Assembly: GCA_964565165.1 (NCBI GenBank)
Contig: CAZMDJ010000001.1
Coordinates: forward strand, 1 to 64,000
Length of the DNA: 64,000 nt
Source of the DNA: ZLKRG08 sp964565165
Lineage (GTDB): Bacteria > Actinomycetota > Actinomycetes > Nanopelagicales > Nanopelagicaceae
Direction of reading: 5' to 3'
The notes below the pieces were generated by a model. It had not been told where the DNA came from. It searched no databases and saw only the letters and a program-made list of their open reading frames with translations. This document shows, in pieces, positions 44,785-53,997 of the stretch (its first letter is position 1; every line of letters begins with the position of its first letter). Made by a program: the position numbers and the translations under genes.

Positions 44785-47700
44785 TGGCTATTGATTCCAG
44801 CATTAAGAGCGTACTTGTAATCGGTTCTGGTCCAATTGTTATCGGTCAGGCTTGCGAATTCGATTATTCGGGAACCCAAGCTTGTCGCATCCTTAAAGCA
44901 GAGGGCATACGTGTTGTTTTGATCAACTCTAATCCTGCAACCATCATGACAGATCCAGAATTTGCTGATGCAACTTATGTCGAACCAATTACACCTGAAG
45001 CTATCGAACAGATTTTGATTAAAGAGAAGCCAGATGCAGTTCTGGCAACTCTTGGTGGACAGACTGCGTTAAATGCGGCGATGGGACTTCATGAACGTGG
45101 CATCCTGCAGAAGCATGGTGTGCGATTGATCGGTGCCGATGTTGACGCTATCAACCGTGGTGAAAACCGCGAACTATTCCGTGCAATTGTTGAAAAGGTT
45201 GGCGGCGAATCAGCGAAGTCAATTATCTGTCACACCATGGATCAATGCTTTGCGGCGGTTACAGAACTTAACTATCCAGTTGTAGTCCGACCATCTTTCA
45301 CCATGGGTGGCTTAGGTTCCGGTATTGCATTTAATGCAGAGCAGCTCGAACAGATTGCTGGCGCTGGTTTACGCCATAGCCCAACTTCAGAAGTTTTGCT
45401 TGAAGAATCTATCCTCGGATGGAAAGAGTACGAGCTAGAAGTAATGCGTGATCGGAAAGATAACGTAGTTATTGTCTGTTCGATTGAGAACTTAGATCCA
45501 ATGGGTGTACATACAGGTGATTCAATTACCGTGGCACCTGCGCTAACTCTTACTGACGTCGAATTCCAGAAGCTCCGTAACTTATCTATCAACATCATTC
45601 GCGAAGTCGGCGTTGATACTGGTGGTTGCAATATTCAATTCGCAGTTAATCCGCATAACGGTCGTATCGTTGTTATCGAAATGAATCCGCGTGTTTCACG
45701 CTCATCAGCACTTGCATCTAAAGCAACAGGATTCCCGATTGCAAAGATCGCTACCAAGTTGGCTATCGGCTACACCCTAGATGAAATTCAAAATGACATC
45801 ACGAAGGTAACTCCTGCATCTTTTGAACCTACGCTTGATTACATTGTTGTTAAAGCGCCGCGCTTTGCTTTCGAAAAGTTTGCAGATGCAGATCCACGCC
45901 TGACTACAACTATGAAATCTGTCGGCGAAGCTATGGCGATTGGGCGTTCATTCCCAGAGGCGCTTCAGAAAGCGCTCCGTTCGCTCGAACGCAAAGAGGC
46001 AATATTCACGTTCCCAGCAGATAAGTCGCATATCAATATAGATTCACTATTAGATTCAATGCGAATTCCAACTGAATATCGCCTGCAACAAGTTCAGCAA
46101 GCAATGTGGGCTGGCGCAACTATCGAACAAGTCCACGAATCAACAAAGATCGATCCTTGGTACCTTCATCAGCTTCAGATTATTAATACAGAGGCTGAGG
46201 AGTTGGCACAGCCAGGCGAGTTAACTGAAGAGTTACTTTTCGGGGCCAAGCAATTAGGTTTCTCTGATCAACAGATTGCTGCTATTCGCGGGATTACTAC
46301 AAATGATGTCCGCGCAGCACGACTGCATTTAGGTGTTCGTCCGGTCTACAAGACAGTAGATACCTGCGCGGCAGAGTTCGAAGCATTTACTCCTTATCAC
46401 TACTCAACTTACGAAGAAGAGAGTGAAGTTGAACCTCGCACCATACCAGCAGTAATCATTTTGGGCTCTGGACCAAACCGAATTGGCCAAGGTATTGAGT
46501 TCGATTACAGCTGTGTACATGCATCATTTACATTGCGTGAAGCAGGTTACGAAACAATTATGGTTAATTGCAACCCTGAAACTGTTTCTACCGACTACGA
46601 CACAAGCGATCGTCTCTACTTTGAACCGTTAACACTTGAAGATGTTCTAGAGGTTATTGCCGCTGAAGAGGCTGCAGGACCAGTACTTGGCGTGATTACG
46701 CAATTAGGCGGACAGACGCCACTTGGACTAGCGCAAGGTTTAAAGGAAGCCGGCGTAAATATTCTAGGAACCTCGCCGGAATCAATTAATTTAGCAGAAG
46801 AGCGTGGCGCGTTTGGTCGAATTCTTGAAGAGCAGAAATTAGTCGCACCTGAATATGGAATGGCATCTTCATTGCAAGAGGCGCAAGATATTGCAGCTCG
46901 TATTTCATATCCGGTTCTAGTGCGTCCTTCATTTGTTCTTGGCGGACGCGGTATGGAAATCGTTTACGATGATCAAGCACTTGCAGGCTTTATCTCTCGA
47001 GCCACAGAAATTACTCCGGGTCATCCAGTATTAGTTGACCGCTTCTTAGATAATGCAATCGAAATCGACGTCGATGCGCTCTTTGATGGCAATGAACTAT
47101 TCCTCGGTGGCGTGATGGAACATATTGAAGAAGCTGGTATTCACTCAGGCGATAGCGCTTGCGTATTACCAGCGATGACAATTTCTCCAGCTCAGTTGAT
47201 CGAAATTCGCGAAGCAACAGAGAAAATTGCTCGTGGTGTAAACGTGCGCGGTCTTATTAATATCCAATATGCGTTAGCAAATGGTCAGCTCTATGTGCTC
47301 GAAGCTAATCCGCGTGCATCTCGTACCGTTCCGTTTGTATCTAAATCAACTGGAATTCCACTAGCAAAGGCAGCTGCACGTATCTCGGTCGGCGAATCAA
47401 TTGCGCAATTAAAGAGCGAAGGCATCTTGCCGACTGGTGATGTAAAACCAAAGGCAGTATCCGTTAAGGAAGTTGTACTTCCATGGAATCGATTCCGACG
47501 CCCGGATGGTCGTGGAGTGGATGCAACTCTTGGTCCAGAGATGCGTTCAACCGGTGAAGTTATGGGAATTGCACCTACATTTGGTGAAAGTTATGCCAAG
47601 AGTCAGATCGCAGCATTTGGGGCGCTTCCTAAATCTGGCACTGTATTCATTTCATTGAGCGATAAAGACAAAGCTTCTGGAATCAATGCGGCACGCGAAT

Positions 47701-48056
47701 TGCTTGAAATGGGTTTCAGCCTTGTCGCAACTGCTGGTACTGCTTGGACACTAGGCGAACATGGAATTCATGCTGCAACAGTTCGTAAACATTCAGATGG
47801 AACTGGTCCACTTGGAGAAAAGACCATCGTTGAACAGATGGTTGCTGGCCAGATTGATTTGGTAATCAACACGCCAGTTGGCCGCGGAACCAGACAAGAT
47901 GGTTGGGTAATTCGTACCACGGCGGTGCAGCGATCAATTCCTTGCATCACTACAGTCGCAGGATTTAATGCGGCAGTAGAAGGAATCAAGGCGATTCGTA
48001 ACGCCGAACTAGGTGTGAAGTCTCTACAAGAATGGTTGGTAGAAATTGCCAATTAA
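44784..48056 (+). CDS. carB: carbamoyl-phosphate synthase large subunit
   Basis: A 1090-residue protein with two homologous ATP-grasp halves (GSGPIVIGQACEFDYSG near 13 and GSGPNRIGQGIEFDYS near 559) and a C-terminal MGS-like allosteric domain (GFSLVATAGTA). It makes carbamoyl phosphate for pyrimidines and arginine. Full length. Confidence 0.97.
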   Translation: MAIDSSIKSVLVIGSGPIVIGQACEFDYSGTQACRILKAEGIRVVLINSNPATIMTDPEFADATYVEPITPEAIEQILIKEKPDAVLATLGGQTALNAAMGLHERGILQKHGVRLIGADVDAINRGENRELFRAIVEKVGGESAKSIICHTMDQCFAAVTELNYPVVVRPSFTMGGLGSGIAFNAEQLEQIAGAGLRHSPTSEVLLEESILGWKEYELEVMRDRKDNVVIVCSIENLDPMGVHTGDSITVAPALTLTDVEFQKLRNLSINIIREVGVDTGGCNIQFAVNPHNGRIVVIEMNPRVSRSSALASKATGFPIAKIATKLAIGYTLDEIQNDITKVTPASFEPTLDYIVVKAPRFAFEKFADADPRLTTTMKSVGEAMAIGRSFPEALQKALRSLERKEAIFTFPADKSHINIDSLLDSMRIPTEYRLQQVQQAMWAGATIEQVHESTKIDPWYLHQLQIINTEAEELAQPGELTEELLFGAKQLGFSDQQIAAIRGITTNDVRAARLHLGVRPVYKTVDTCAAEFEAFTPYHYSTYEEESEVEPRTIPAVIILGSGPNRIGQGIEFDYSCVHASFTLREAGYETIMVNCNPETVSTDYDTSDRLYFEPLTLEDVLEVIAAEEAAGPVLGVITQLGGQTPLGLAQGLKEAGVNILGTSPESINLAEERGAFGRILEEQKLVAPEYGMASSLQEAQDIAARISYPVLVRPSFVLGGRGMEIVYDDQALAGFISRATEITPGHPVLVDRFLDNAIEIDVDALFDGNELFLGGVMEHIEEAGIHSGDSACVLPAMTISPAQLIEIREATEKIARGVNVRGLINIQYALANGQLYVLEANPRASRTVPFVSKSTGIPLAKAAARISVGESIAQLKSEGILPTGDVKPKAVSVKEVVLPWNRFRRPDGRGVDATLGPEMRSTGEVMGIAPTFGESYAKSQIAAFGALPKSGTVFISLSDKDKASGINAARELLEMGFSLVATAGTAWTLGEHGIHAATVRKHSDGTGPLGEKTIVEQMVAGQIDLVINTPVGRGTRQDGWVIRTTAVQRSIPCITTVAGFNAAVEGIKAIRNAELGVKSLQEWLVEIAN

Positions 48057-48867
48057 TAAGTCTGCATCTCAGGTGCACGCGGTTATCTTAAGTAACCGTC
48101 GAATTGGTGTTTATCATCAAATTGTTCTTGAAGTTGGCGACCTTGTTAAAAATATTAAACCTGGTAATTTCATTGCCATCTCTGTTGGCGGCGAAACATC
48201 ACGCATGGTTCTACGCCGCGCATTTGCAATTTCGCGTGTCACTGATCGCGGCACAGTTGAATTAATCATTTCGCCGCAAGGAAGTGGATCTAAATGGTTA
48301 TGCGCACAACCAGAAGGTTCACTTGTAGATGTGATCACTCCGCTCGGTACCGCGTTTGGAATTCCTACCGAACCAGTTACCGCGCTTCTAGTCGGCGGTG
48401 GATATGGATCAGCTCCACTTTTTGGACTTGCTGAAGTTCTAAAGTCTCGCGGTTGTCGCGTAATTATGGCGCTGGGTGCAAGCACGGCCGCAAAGATCTA
48501 CGCACCACTTGAAGGTAAACGCGCCGCAACGCTACTTAAGATTTATACAGAAGATGGAACCGCCGGCGAAACTGGTCGCGTTACCGATTCAATGTCTGAA
48601 TTGATTGCCGAACACGATATTCGCGTCATTTATTCATGTGGTCCAATGCCGATGCTTGAAGCGATCTCAAATATTGCAGTTCAAGCGGATGTCGCTCATC
48701 AATGTGCAGTAGAAGAATCAATGGCCTGTGGCGTCGGAATCTGTATGACCTGCGTAATGCCAGTTGCAAACGAAAACGGCGAAGTTAAGAATTTACGTAG
48801 CTGCATCGATGGACCGGTAATGGACGGCGAATCAGTTCAGTGGCATTTGGTAGGTAAGCAGCTATGA
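48046..48867 (+). CDS. pyrK: dihydroorotate dehydrogenase electron transfer subunit
   Basis: A 273-residue FAD and [2Fe-2S] protein. The FAD site is RRAFAIS (57-63), the NAD region GGGYGSAPL, and the cluster cysteines are C228, C233, C236 and C253. It passes electrons from PyrD to NAD. It starts with TTG, overlapping carB by 11 bases. Its presence makes the next gene a class 1B, NAD-linked enzyme. Confidence 0.93.
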   Translation: MPINKSASQVHAVILSNRRIGVYHQIVLEVGDLVKNIKPGNFIAISVGGETSRMVLRRAFAISRVTDRGTVELIISPQGSGSKWLCAQPEGSLVDVITPLGTAFGIPTEPVTALLVGGGYGSAPLFGLAEVLKSRGCRVIMALGASTAAKIYAPLEGKRAATLLKIYTEDGTAGETGRVTDSMSELIAEHDIRVIYSCGPMPMLEAISNIAVQADVAHQCAVEESMACGVGICMTCVMPVANENGEVKNLRSCIDGPVMDGESVQWHLVGKQL

Positions 48868-49796
48868 GTTTTGATTTCTCAACAACTTTAGGTGGGGCTT
48901 GGTTTCCGGCTCCGATGTTTACAGCGAGTGGTTGTGCTAGTTCTGGAAAAGAACTTTCGCAATTCTTTCCATTACGTGAAATTGGTGCAGTTGTAACCAA
49001 ATCAATTATGTTAAAACCACGCGCTGGTCGACCAACGCCACGTATGGCTGAGACTCCAAGCGGAATGCTTAATTCGATTGGTTTACAAGGTCCAGGCATT
49101 GATGCCTTTCTTGCAGATGATGTGCCATGGCTTGCCGCGCAAGGTGCTCGAATTGTGGTTTCAATCGCCGGAGAAACTGCAGAAGAGTACGGAATTCTTG
49201 CCCGTAAATTACGTGGCGTATCCGGTATTTCAGCAATCGAAGTTAATATCTCTTGTCCAAATGTTGAAAATCGTGGATTGGTTTTTGCATGCGATCCGAA
49301 TACTGCGGCAGAAGTAGTTAAGAATGTACGCGGAATCATCGGCGGAGAACTTCCAATTTTGGCAAAACTAACTCCCGATGTCACAAATATTGCATCTATC
49401 GCTTCGTCGGTAATTAACGCAGGCGCAGATGGAATCGCGATGATCAATACAGTGCTTGGCATGGTTATCAACACCGACACGATGCGCCCACATTTAGGTG
49501 GAAAGACTGGCGGCTTATCCGGTCCTGCAATTAGACCAATAGCGGTTCGTGCGATTTACCAAGTTCGTCAGGCGCTACCTAACGTATCAATTCTCGGTAT
49601 GGGTGGCGTAGCCTCAGGTAAAGATGCATTTGAAATGATTCTTGCCGGTGCATCTGGAGTATCAGTTGGTACGGCATCGTTTGGTGATCCATCTGCGGTT
49701 TACCGAATTCAAAATGATTTACGCGAAATCCTAATTGCCAAGGGATTTAGCTCAGTCAAAGAGGCAGTTGGCTTCGCGCATAGGGAGGAAGCATGA
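48864..49796 (+). CDS. pyrD: dihydroorotate dehydrogenase, class 1B
   Basis: A 310-residue FMN barrel with the class 1 catalytic cysteine C131 in EVNISCPNVENRG and GGLSGPAIRPIA. There is no N-terminal membrane helix, unlike class 2 quinone-linked enzymes. It oxidises dihydroorotate to orotate in the cytosol with PyrK, and overlaps pyrK and pyrF by four bases. Confidence 0.95.
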   Translation: MSFDFSTTLGGAWFPAPMFTASGCASSGKELSQFFPLREIGAVVTKSIMLKPRAGRPTPRMAETPSGMLNSIGLQGPGIDAFLADDVPWLAAQGARIVVSIAGETAEEYGILARKLRGVSGISAIEVNISCPNVENRGLVFACDPNTAAEVVKNVRGIIGGELPILAKLTPDVTNIASIASSVINAGADGIAMINTVLGMVINTDTMRPHLGGKTGGLSGPAIRPIAVRAIYQVRQALPNVSILGMGGVASGKDAFEMILAGASGVSVGTASFGDPSAVYRIQNDLREILIAKGFSSVKEAVGFAHREEA

Positions 49797-50479
49797 GCTC
49801 TCCAATCATTTTAGCTATGGATACTGATGATCTCGATACTGCAAAGCGTTGGATAGATATTACAAGCGGTGCAGTTGGTATCTATAAATTGGGACTTGAA
49901 TTTTTTTTAAAGTTCGGACGCGATGGAGTAGCAGCAATCCAGAAAGAGACCGATTGCCAAATCTTTTTAGATCTTAAACTTCACGATATTCCTAACACTG
50001 TTGGCGCTGCGACTGCACAAGTTGCGCCGTTAGCTCCTAAATTCTTAACGGTTCATGCAAGTGGCGGCAGCGCAATGATTAAAGCAGCTGCGGATAACGC
50101 ACCGAAAACGGATATCACTGCAGTAACAATCCTTACCTCATTAAGCCAAGAGGATATGACTGCAATTGGCTACGAAGGAACACCACAATCACGCGCAATC
50201 GAACTTGCAAAGTTGGCGGTAGCTTCTGGCGCTAAAGCAATTGTCTGTTCTCCACTTGAAATCGCCGGAATTAGAAGCGCAGTACCTGCTGATATTTCAA
50301 TAATTACTCCTGGCATTCGACCTCTAGTTACTGCTGGTGGCGATGATCAAAAGCGAGTGATGGATCCAAAGAGCGCAATTGCGGCAGGTGCTAATTACTT
50401 AGTAATTGGTCGACCAATCACAGGAGCGCAAGATATGGCTGCGGCAGCTAAAGCTATTTATGAAGAGGCGCTTAGTTAA
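49793..50479 (+). CDS. pyrF: orotidine 5'-phosphate decarboxylase
   Basis: A 228-residue barrel enzyme with the catalytic DXKXXD array (D60, K62, D65 in DLKLHDIPNT) and the late TPGIRP motif. It makes UMP, the end of the pathway encoded here. The orotate phosphoribosyltransferase gene pyrE is not in the window. The fused gmk gene starts at the next base. Confidence 0.95.
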   Translation: MSSPIILAMDTDDLDTAKRWIDITSGAVGIYKLGLEFFLKFGRDGVAAIQKETDCQIFLDLKLHDIPNTVGAATAQVAPLAPKFLTVHASGGSAMIKAAADNAPKTDITAVTILTSLSQEDMTAIGYEGTPQSRAIELAKLAVASGAKAIVCSPLEIAGIRSAVPADISIITPGIRPLVTAGGDDQKRVMDPKSAIAAGANYLVIGRPITGAQDMAAAAKAIYEEALS

Positions 50480-51358
50480 TTGCCAACGCCTCCAAAGTTA
50501 ACTCCGGAGCAGAGAGCTGCGGCGCTAGATGCTGCAAAGCAAGCCAGGCGGAGTCGTTCAGATGTTAAAGAGCAGGTACGTACCGGAAAATTAAAGTTAC
50601 TTCAGGTAATTGAATTAGCTGCAACAAACGAAGCGATTGCCAAGATGCGCGTTTCTGAACTTTTGGAATCGATGCCTGGCGTTGGTAAAGTGCGCGCTAC
50701 ATCGATATTGGACCGTTTAGGTATCTCAGGTACTCGTCGAATTCAAGGTTTAGGGGTTTTACAGTTGCAGAAGTTGAAGAAGGAGTTCACTCCACCAACT
50801 GGCGCAATTCGTCCTGGAAAATTATTTGTTCTCTCTGGTCCTGGCGGAGTAGGCAAGAGCACGATTACAAAAGCCTTGGCCGATCATCCTGAATTCTGGG
50901 TATCTGTCTCTGCAACTACTAGAACTCCGCGAAGCGGTGAACGAGATGGCGTTGACTATTTCTACATATCTGCAGAAGAGTTTGAACGTCGCATTAGCGG
51001 AAATGAATTTTTAGAATGGGCAGAATTTGCTGGCAATAAATATGGAACGCCAGCTTCGCAGGTTAAAGAGAAGTTAGCCAAAGGTTTGAACGTAATTCTT
51101 GAAATCGAAATCGATGGCGCACGACAAGTTCGTAAGTCATCCGAAGATGCCAAGTTGATTTTCATTGCACCGCCTTCATGGGAAGAGTTGGTAAAGCGTT
51201 TAGAGGGTCGAGGTACAGACTCCCAGGAACGTCGAAATGAGCGTCTAGAACTGGCCCAAGAAGAGATGGCAGCGCAATCTGAGTTCGATTATGTGGTCGT
51301 AAATGACCAATTAGATAGAGTCATAGCTGAACTGGTATCTTTGGCCGCTAGTAAGTAA
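50480..51358 (+). CDS. gmk: mIHF-guanylate kinase fusion protein
   Basis: A 292-residue protein in one open frame from TTG 50480. Residues 1-103 match actinobacterial integration host factor (LTPEQRAAALDAA, KMRVSELLESMPGVGKVRA helix-hairpin-helix, GTRRIQGLG). A ten-residue linker (104-113) leads to a complete guanylate kinase: P-loop GPGGVGKST (120-128), TTRTPRSGERDGVDYFYIS, FLEWAEFAGNKYGTP, and a C-terminal lid. In most actinobacteria these are two adjacent genes. It should phosphorylate GMP and may also bind DNA; the combination is an inference. Confidence 0.92.
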   Translation: MPTPPKLTPEQRAAALDAAKQARRSRSDVKEQVRTGKLKLLQVIELAATNEAIAKMRVSELLESMPGVGKVRATSILDRLGISGTRRIQGLGVLQLQKLKKEFTPPTGAIRPGKLFVLSGPGGVGKSTITKALADHPEFWVSVSATTRTPRSGERDGVDYFYISAEEFERRISGNEFLEWAEFAGNKYGTPASQVKEKLAKGLNVILEIEIDGARQVRKSSEDAKLIFIAPPSWEELVKRLEGRGTDSQERRNERLELAQEEMAAQSEFDYVVVNDQLDRVIAELVSLAASK

Positions 51359-51377
51359 GGCAACAAACAGGAGACTC

Positions 51378-51626
51378 ATGGACGGCATCACAAATCCACC
51401 AATCGACGAACTTCTTGAGAAGAGCGGTTCTAAGTACAGCTTGGTGCTTTACGCTGCAAAGCGCGCACGTCAGATCAACGCTTACTACTCACAGCTTTCA
51501 GAAGGTCTACTTGAATATGTTGGTCCGCTAGTCGAGACCCATATTCACGAAAAGCCACTTTCAATCGCAATGCGCGAAATCAACGATGGTCTTCTGACTA
51601 TCGAAAGTCTCGAACCTACAAACTAA
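51378..51626 (+). CDS. rpoZ: RNA polymerase omega subunit
   Basis: An 82-residue omega subunit with the YSLVLYAAKRARQINAYY signature and KPLSIAMREINDG. It has its own GGAGA ribosome binding site eight bases upstream. It stabilises beta-prime in RNA polymerase. It lies after gmk, as in most bacteria. Confidence 0.94.
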   Translation: MDGITNPPIDELLEKSGSKYSLVLYAAKRARQINAYYSQLSEGLLEYVGPLVETHIHEKPLSIAMREINDGLLTIESLEPTN

Positions 51627-51629
51627 ACG

Positions 51630-52811
51630 ATGTCCGAGATACTCCTCGGAGTAGGTGGCGGTATTGCTGCCTATAAATCTTGTGACCTTCTACGTCGTCT
51701 GCAAGATCTCGGACATTCAATAACGGTAATTCCAACGCCTTCTAGTTTAAATTTCGTAGGAAAAGCTACTTGGGAAGCGCTCTCTGGCAAACCTGTTCAT
51801 ACGGAAGTTTGGGAAGCGGTTGATCAGGTTAACCATGTATCAGTAGGCGAGAAGAGCCAATATGTAATCATCGCGCCAGCAACTGCAGATTTAATTGCGC
51901 GTATTGCTGCAGGTAGAGCTGATGATTTATTAACTAATGCAATCCTTGCAAGTAGTGCGCCAAAATTAATAGTTCCAGCGATGCATCCAAAGATGTGGTT
52001 TAACGCAGCTACGCAATCAAATATCGCCAAACTTCGCGAACTCGGTTTTAACGTAATGGAACCTGCAACTGGCAAGTTAACAGGTAACGACTCTGGAGTC
52101 GGCCGATTCCCGGAAACTGCGGAGATCATCTCTAAATTTTTAGCTGAAGTTGCGGTAGCCCAAGATTTAGCAGGCAAGAAGATTTTGATTACCACCGGTG
52201 GAACTCGCGAAGCAATCGATGATGTCCGTTTTATCGGTAATCGCTCAAGTGGTAAACAAGGTTTAGCGATTGCTAAAGCCGCAATTGCACGCGGGGCAGA
52301 GGTAACTGTTATTGCAGCGAATGTTGATACCAATTCATTATTTAACGCCAAGAAAATCTCAGTAACTAATACTGCAGAGTTGCAAAGCGCACTTGCATCC
52401 AATTTTGGCACCACAGATGTTTTGATTATGGCTGCAGCCGTTAGCGATGCAAAGCCAGTTGCTACTGAAGGCAAAGTTAAGAAGAGTGATTACAAGAGCC
52501 TTGAATTAGTTGAAACTCCTGATTTATTAGCCGAAATCTCCAAGAAGAAGGTCCACCAAATTCTCGTGGGTTTTGCTGCGGAAGAGAATGCATATCTTTT
52601 GCAAGAAGGTAAACGTAAATTAACCACAAAGGGTTTAGATCTAATCTATGCCAACGATATTGCCGATGGTGCGATATTTGGCTCTGATAAGACCTCAGGA
52701 TTCATCATTGATGAGAAGAATGTTGAAGAAATAACACCTATTTCCAAGGAATCGCTAGCGACACGTTTACTAGATAAGGTCGTTGAAAGGTTAAACTCTG
52801 CCAATGTCTAA
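51630..52811 (+). CDS. coaBC: bifunctional phosphopantothenoylcysteine decarboxylase/synthetase
   Basis: A 393-residue fusion: N-terminal flavoprotein decarboxylase with VSVGEKSQYVIIAPATADLIARIAAG and PAMHPKMW, and C-terminal synthetase with TTGGTREAIDDVRFIGNRSSGKQG. It carries out two steps of coenzyme A synthesis. It overlaps metK by eight bases. Confidence 0.95.
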   Translation: MSEILLGVGGGIAAYKSCDLLRRLQDLGHSITVIPTPSSLNFVGKATWEALSGKPVHTEVWEAVDQVNHVSVGEKSQYVIIAPATADLIARIAAGRADDLLTNAILASSAPKLIVPAMHPKMWFNAATQSNIAKLRELGFNVMEPATGKLTGNDSGVGRFPETAEIISKFLAEVAVAQDLAGKKILITTGGTREAIDDVRFIGNRSSGKQGLAIAKAAIARGAEVTVIAANVDTNSLFNAKKISVTNTAELQSALASNFGTTDVLIMAAAVSDAKPVATEGKVKKSDYKSLELVETPDLLAEISKKKVHQILVGFAAEENAYLLQEGKRKLTTKGLDLIYANDIADGAIFGSDKTSGFIIDEKNVEEITPISKESLATRLLDKVVERLNSANV

Positions 52812-53994
52812 GCGCCTATTTACCAGTGAATCAGTAACCGAAGGTCATCCAGATAAAATCGCGGATCAGATCTCAGATGCAATTCTAGATTCGCTACTTT
52901 CACAAGATGCCAAGAGCCGTGTAGCGGTTGAAACTCTTATTACAACTGGCCAAGTGCACGTTGCCGGTGAGGTAACCACAAACGGATATGCGGACGTCAA
53001 CACAATCGTTCGTGAAACTGTTCTTGGAATTGGGTATGACTCTTCAGATAAGGGTTTCGATGGAAACTCATGTGGCGTTTCAATTTCAATTGGTCAACAA
53101 TCACCAGATATCGCACAAGGTGTCGATGATGCATATGAAGAGCGCGTTCAGGCTTCAAACGATCCGCTAGATCTTCAAGGCGCTGGCGATCAAGGTTTGA
53201 TGTTCGGTTACGCATGTAACGACACCAAAGAACTTATGCCGCTACCAATCTGGTTGGCACATGAATTAGCTCAACAGTTAACAAAAGTTCGTAAGTCAGG
53301 TGAACTCGGGTATCTACGTCCAGATGGCAAGACTCAAGTAACTATTGAATATGATGGCGATAAAGCAGTTGCGCTAGACACTGTGGTTATCTCAAGCCAG
53401 CACCATGCCGATATTGATGTGGCAAAGAAGTTAACTCCAGAGGTAATCGAACACGTAATCAATCCAGTTTTGGCAAAGATCGATTTACCAAAAGCGAATT
53501 TACGCACACTAATCAATCCAACAGGTCGTTTCGTTGTTGGTGGTCCAATGGGCGATGCAGGTCTTACTGGCCGCAAGATTATTGTTGATACATACGGCGG
53601 AATGGCTCGCCACGGTGGCGGAGCATTTAGCGGTAAGGATCCATCAAAGGTGGATCGTTCTGCAGCTTATGCGATGCGTTGGGTTGCAAAGAACGTAGTG
53701 GCAGCAGGGCTTGCTGATCGTTGCGAAGTACAGATTGCATATGCAATTGGTAAAGCACAACCAGTCGGTCTATTCGTTGAAACTTTCGGCACTGAAAAAG
53801 TGCCTGTGGCAAAGATCCAAGATGCAGTGCTTGCAGTATTTGATCTTCGTCCAGCTGCGATCGTTCGTGACCTCAACCTGTTGCGTCCGATCTATTCAAA
53901 GACCAGTGCTTACGGCCACTTCGGTCGCGAACTTCCAGAATTCACCTGGGAAAGCACTGATCGCGCAAGCAAGTTAGCAGCTAGCGTTAAATAA
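52804..53994 (+). CDS. metK: S-adenosylmethionine synthetase
   Basis: A 396-residue enzyme with TSESVTEGHPDKIADQISDA, GAGDQGLMFGYA and the P-loop-like GGGAFSGKDPSKVDRS. It forms SAM from methionine and ATP. Full length; priA follows after three bases. Confidence 0.97.
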   Translation: MSKRLFTSESVTEGHPDKIADQISDAILDSLLSQDAKSRVAVETLITTGQVHVAGEVTTNGYADVNTIVRETVLGIGYDSSDKGFDGNSCGVSISIGQQSPDIAQGVDDAYEERVQASNDPLDLQGAGDQGLMFGYACNDTKELMPLPIWLAHELAQQLTKVRKSGELGYLRPDGKTQVTIEYDGDKAVALDTVVISSQHHADIDVAKKLTPEVIEHVINPVLAKIDLPKANLRTLINPTGRFVVGGPMGDAGLTGRKIIVDTYGGMARHGGGAFSGKDPSKVDRSAAYAMRWVAKNVVAAGLADRCEVQIAYAIGKAQPVGLFVETFGTEKVPVAKIQDAVLAVFDLRPAAIVRDLNLLRPIYSKTSAYGHFGRELPEFTWESTDRASKLAASVK

Positions 53995-53997
53995 CTT

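Noticed and set aside
48785..49480. Long (231-codon) open frame antisense to pyrK/pyrD
   Set aside because: It is the mirror of a strongly conserved coding region, with no start signal or recognisable protein features; it reflects codon bias.
51824..52474. 216-codon open frame antisense to coaBC
   Set aside because: The plus strand encodes a clear CoaBC; the antisense product is low-complexity and has no promoter or ribosome binding site.
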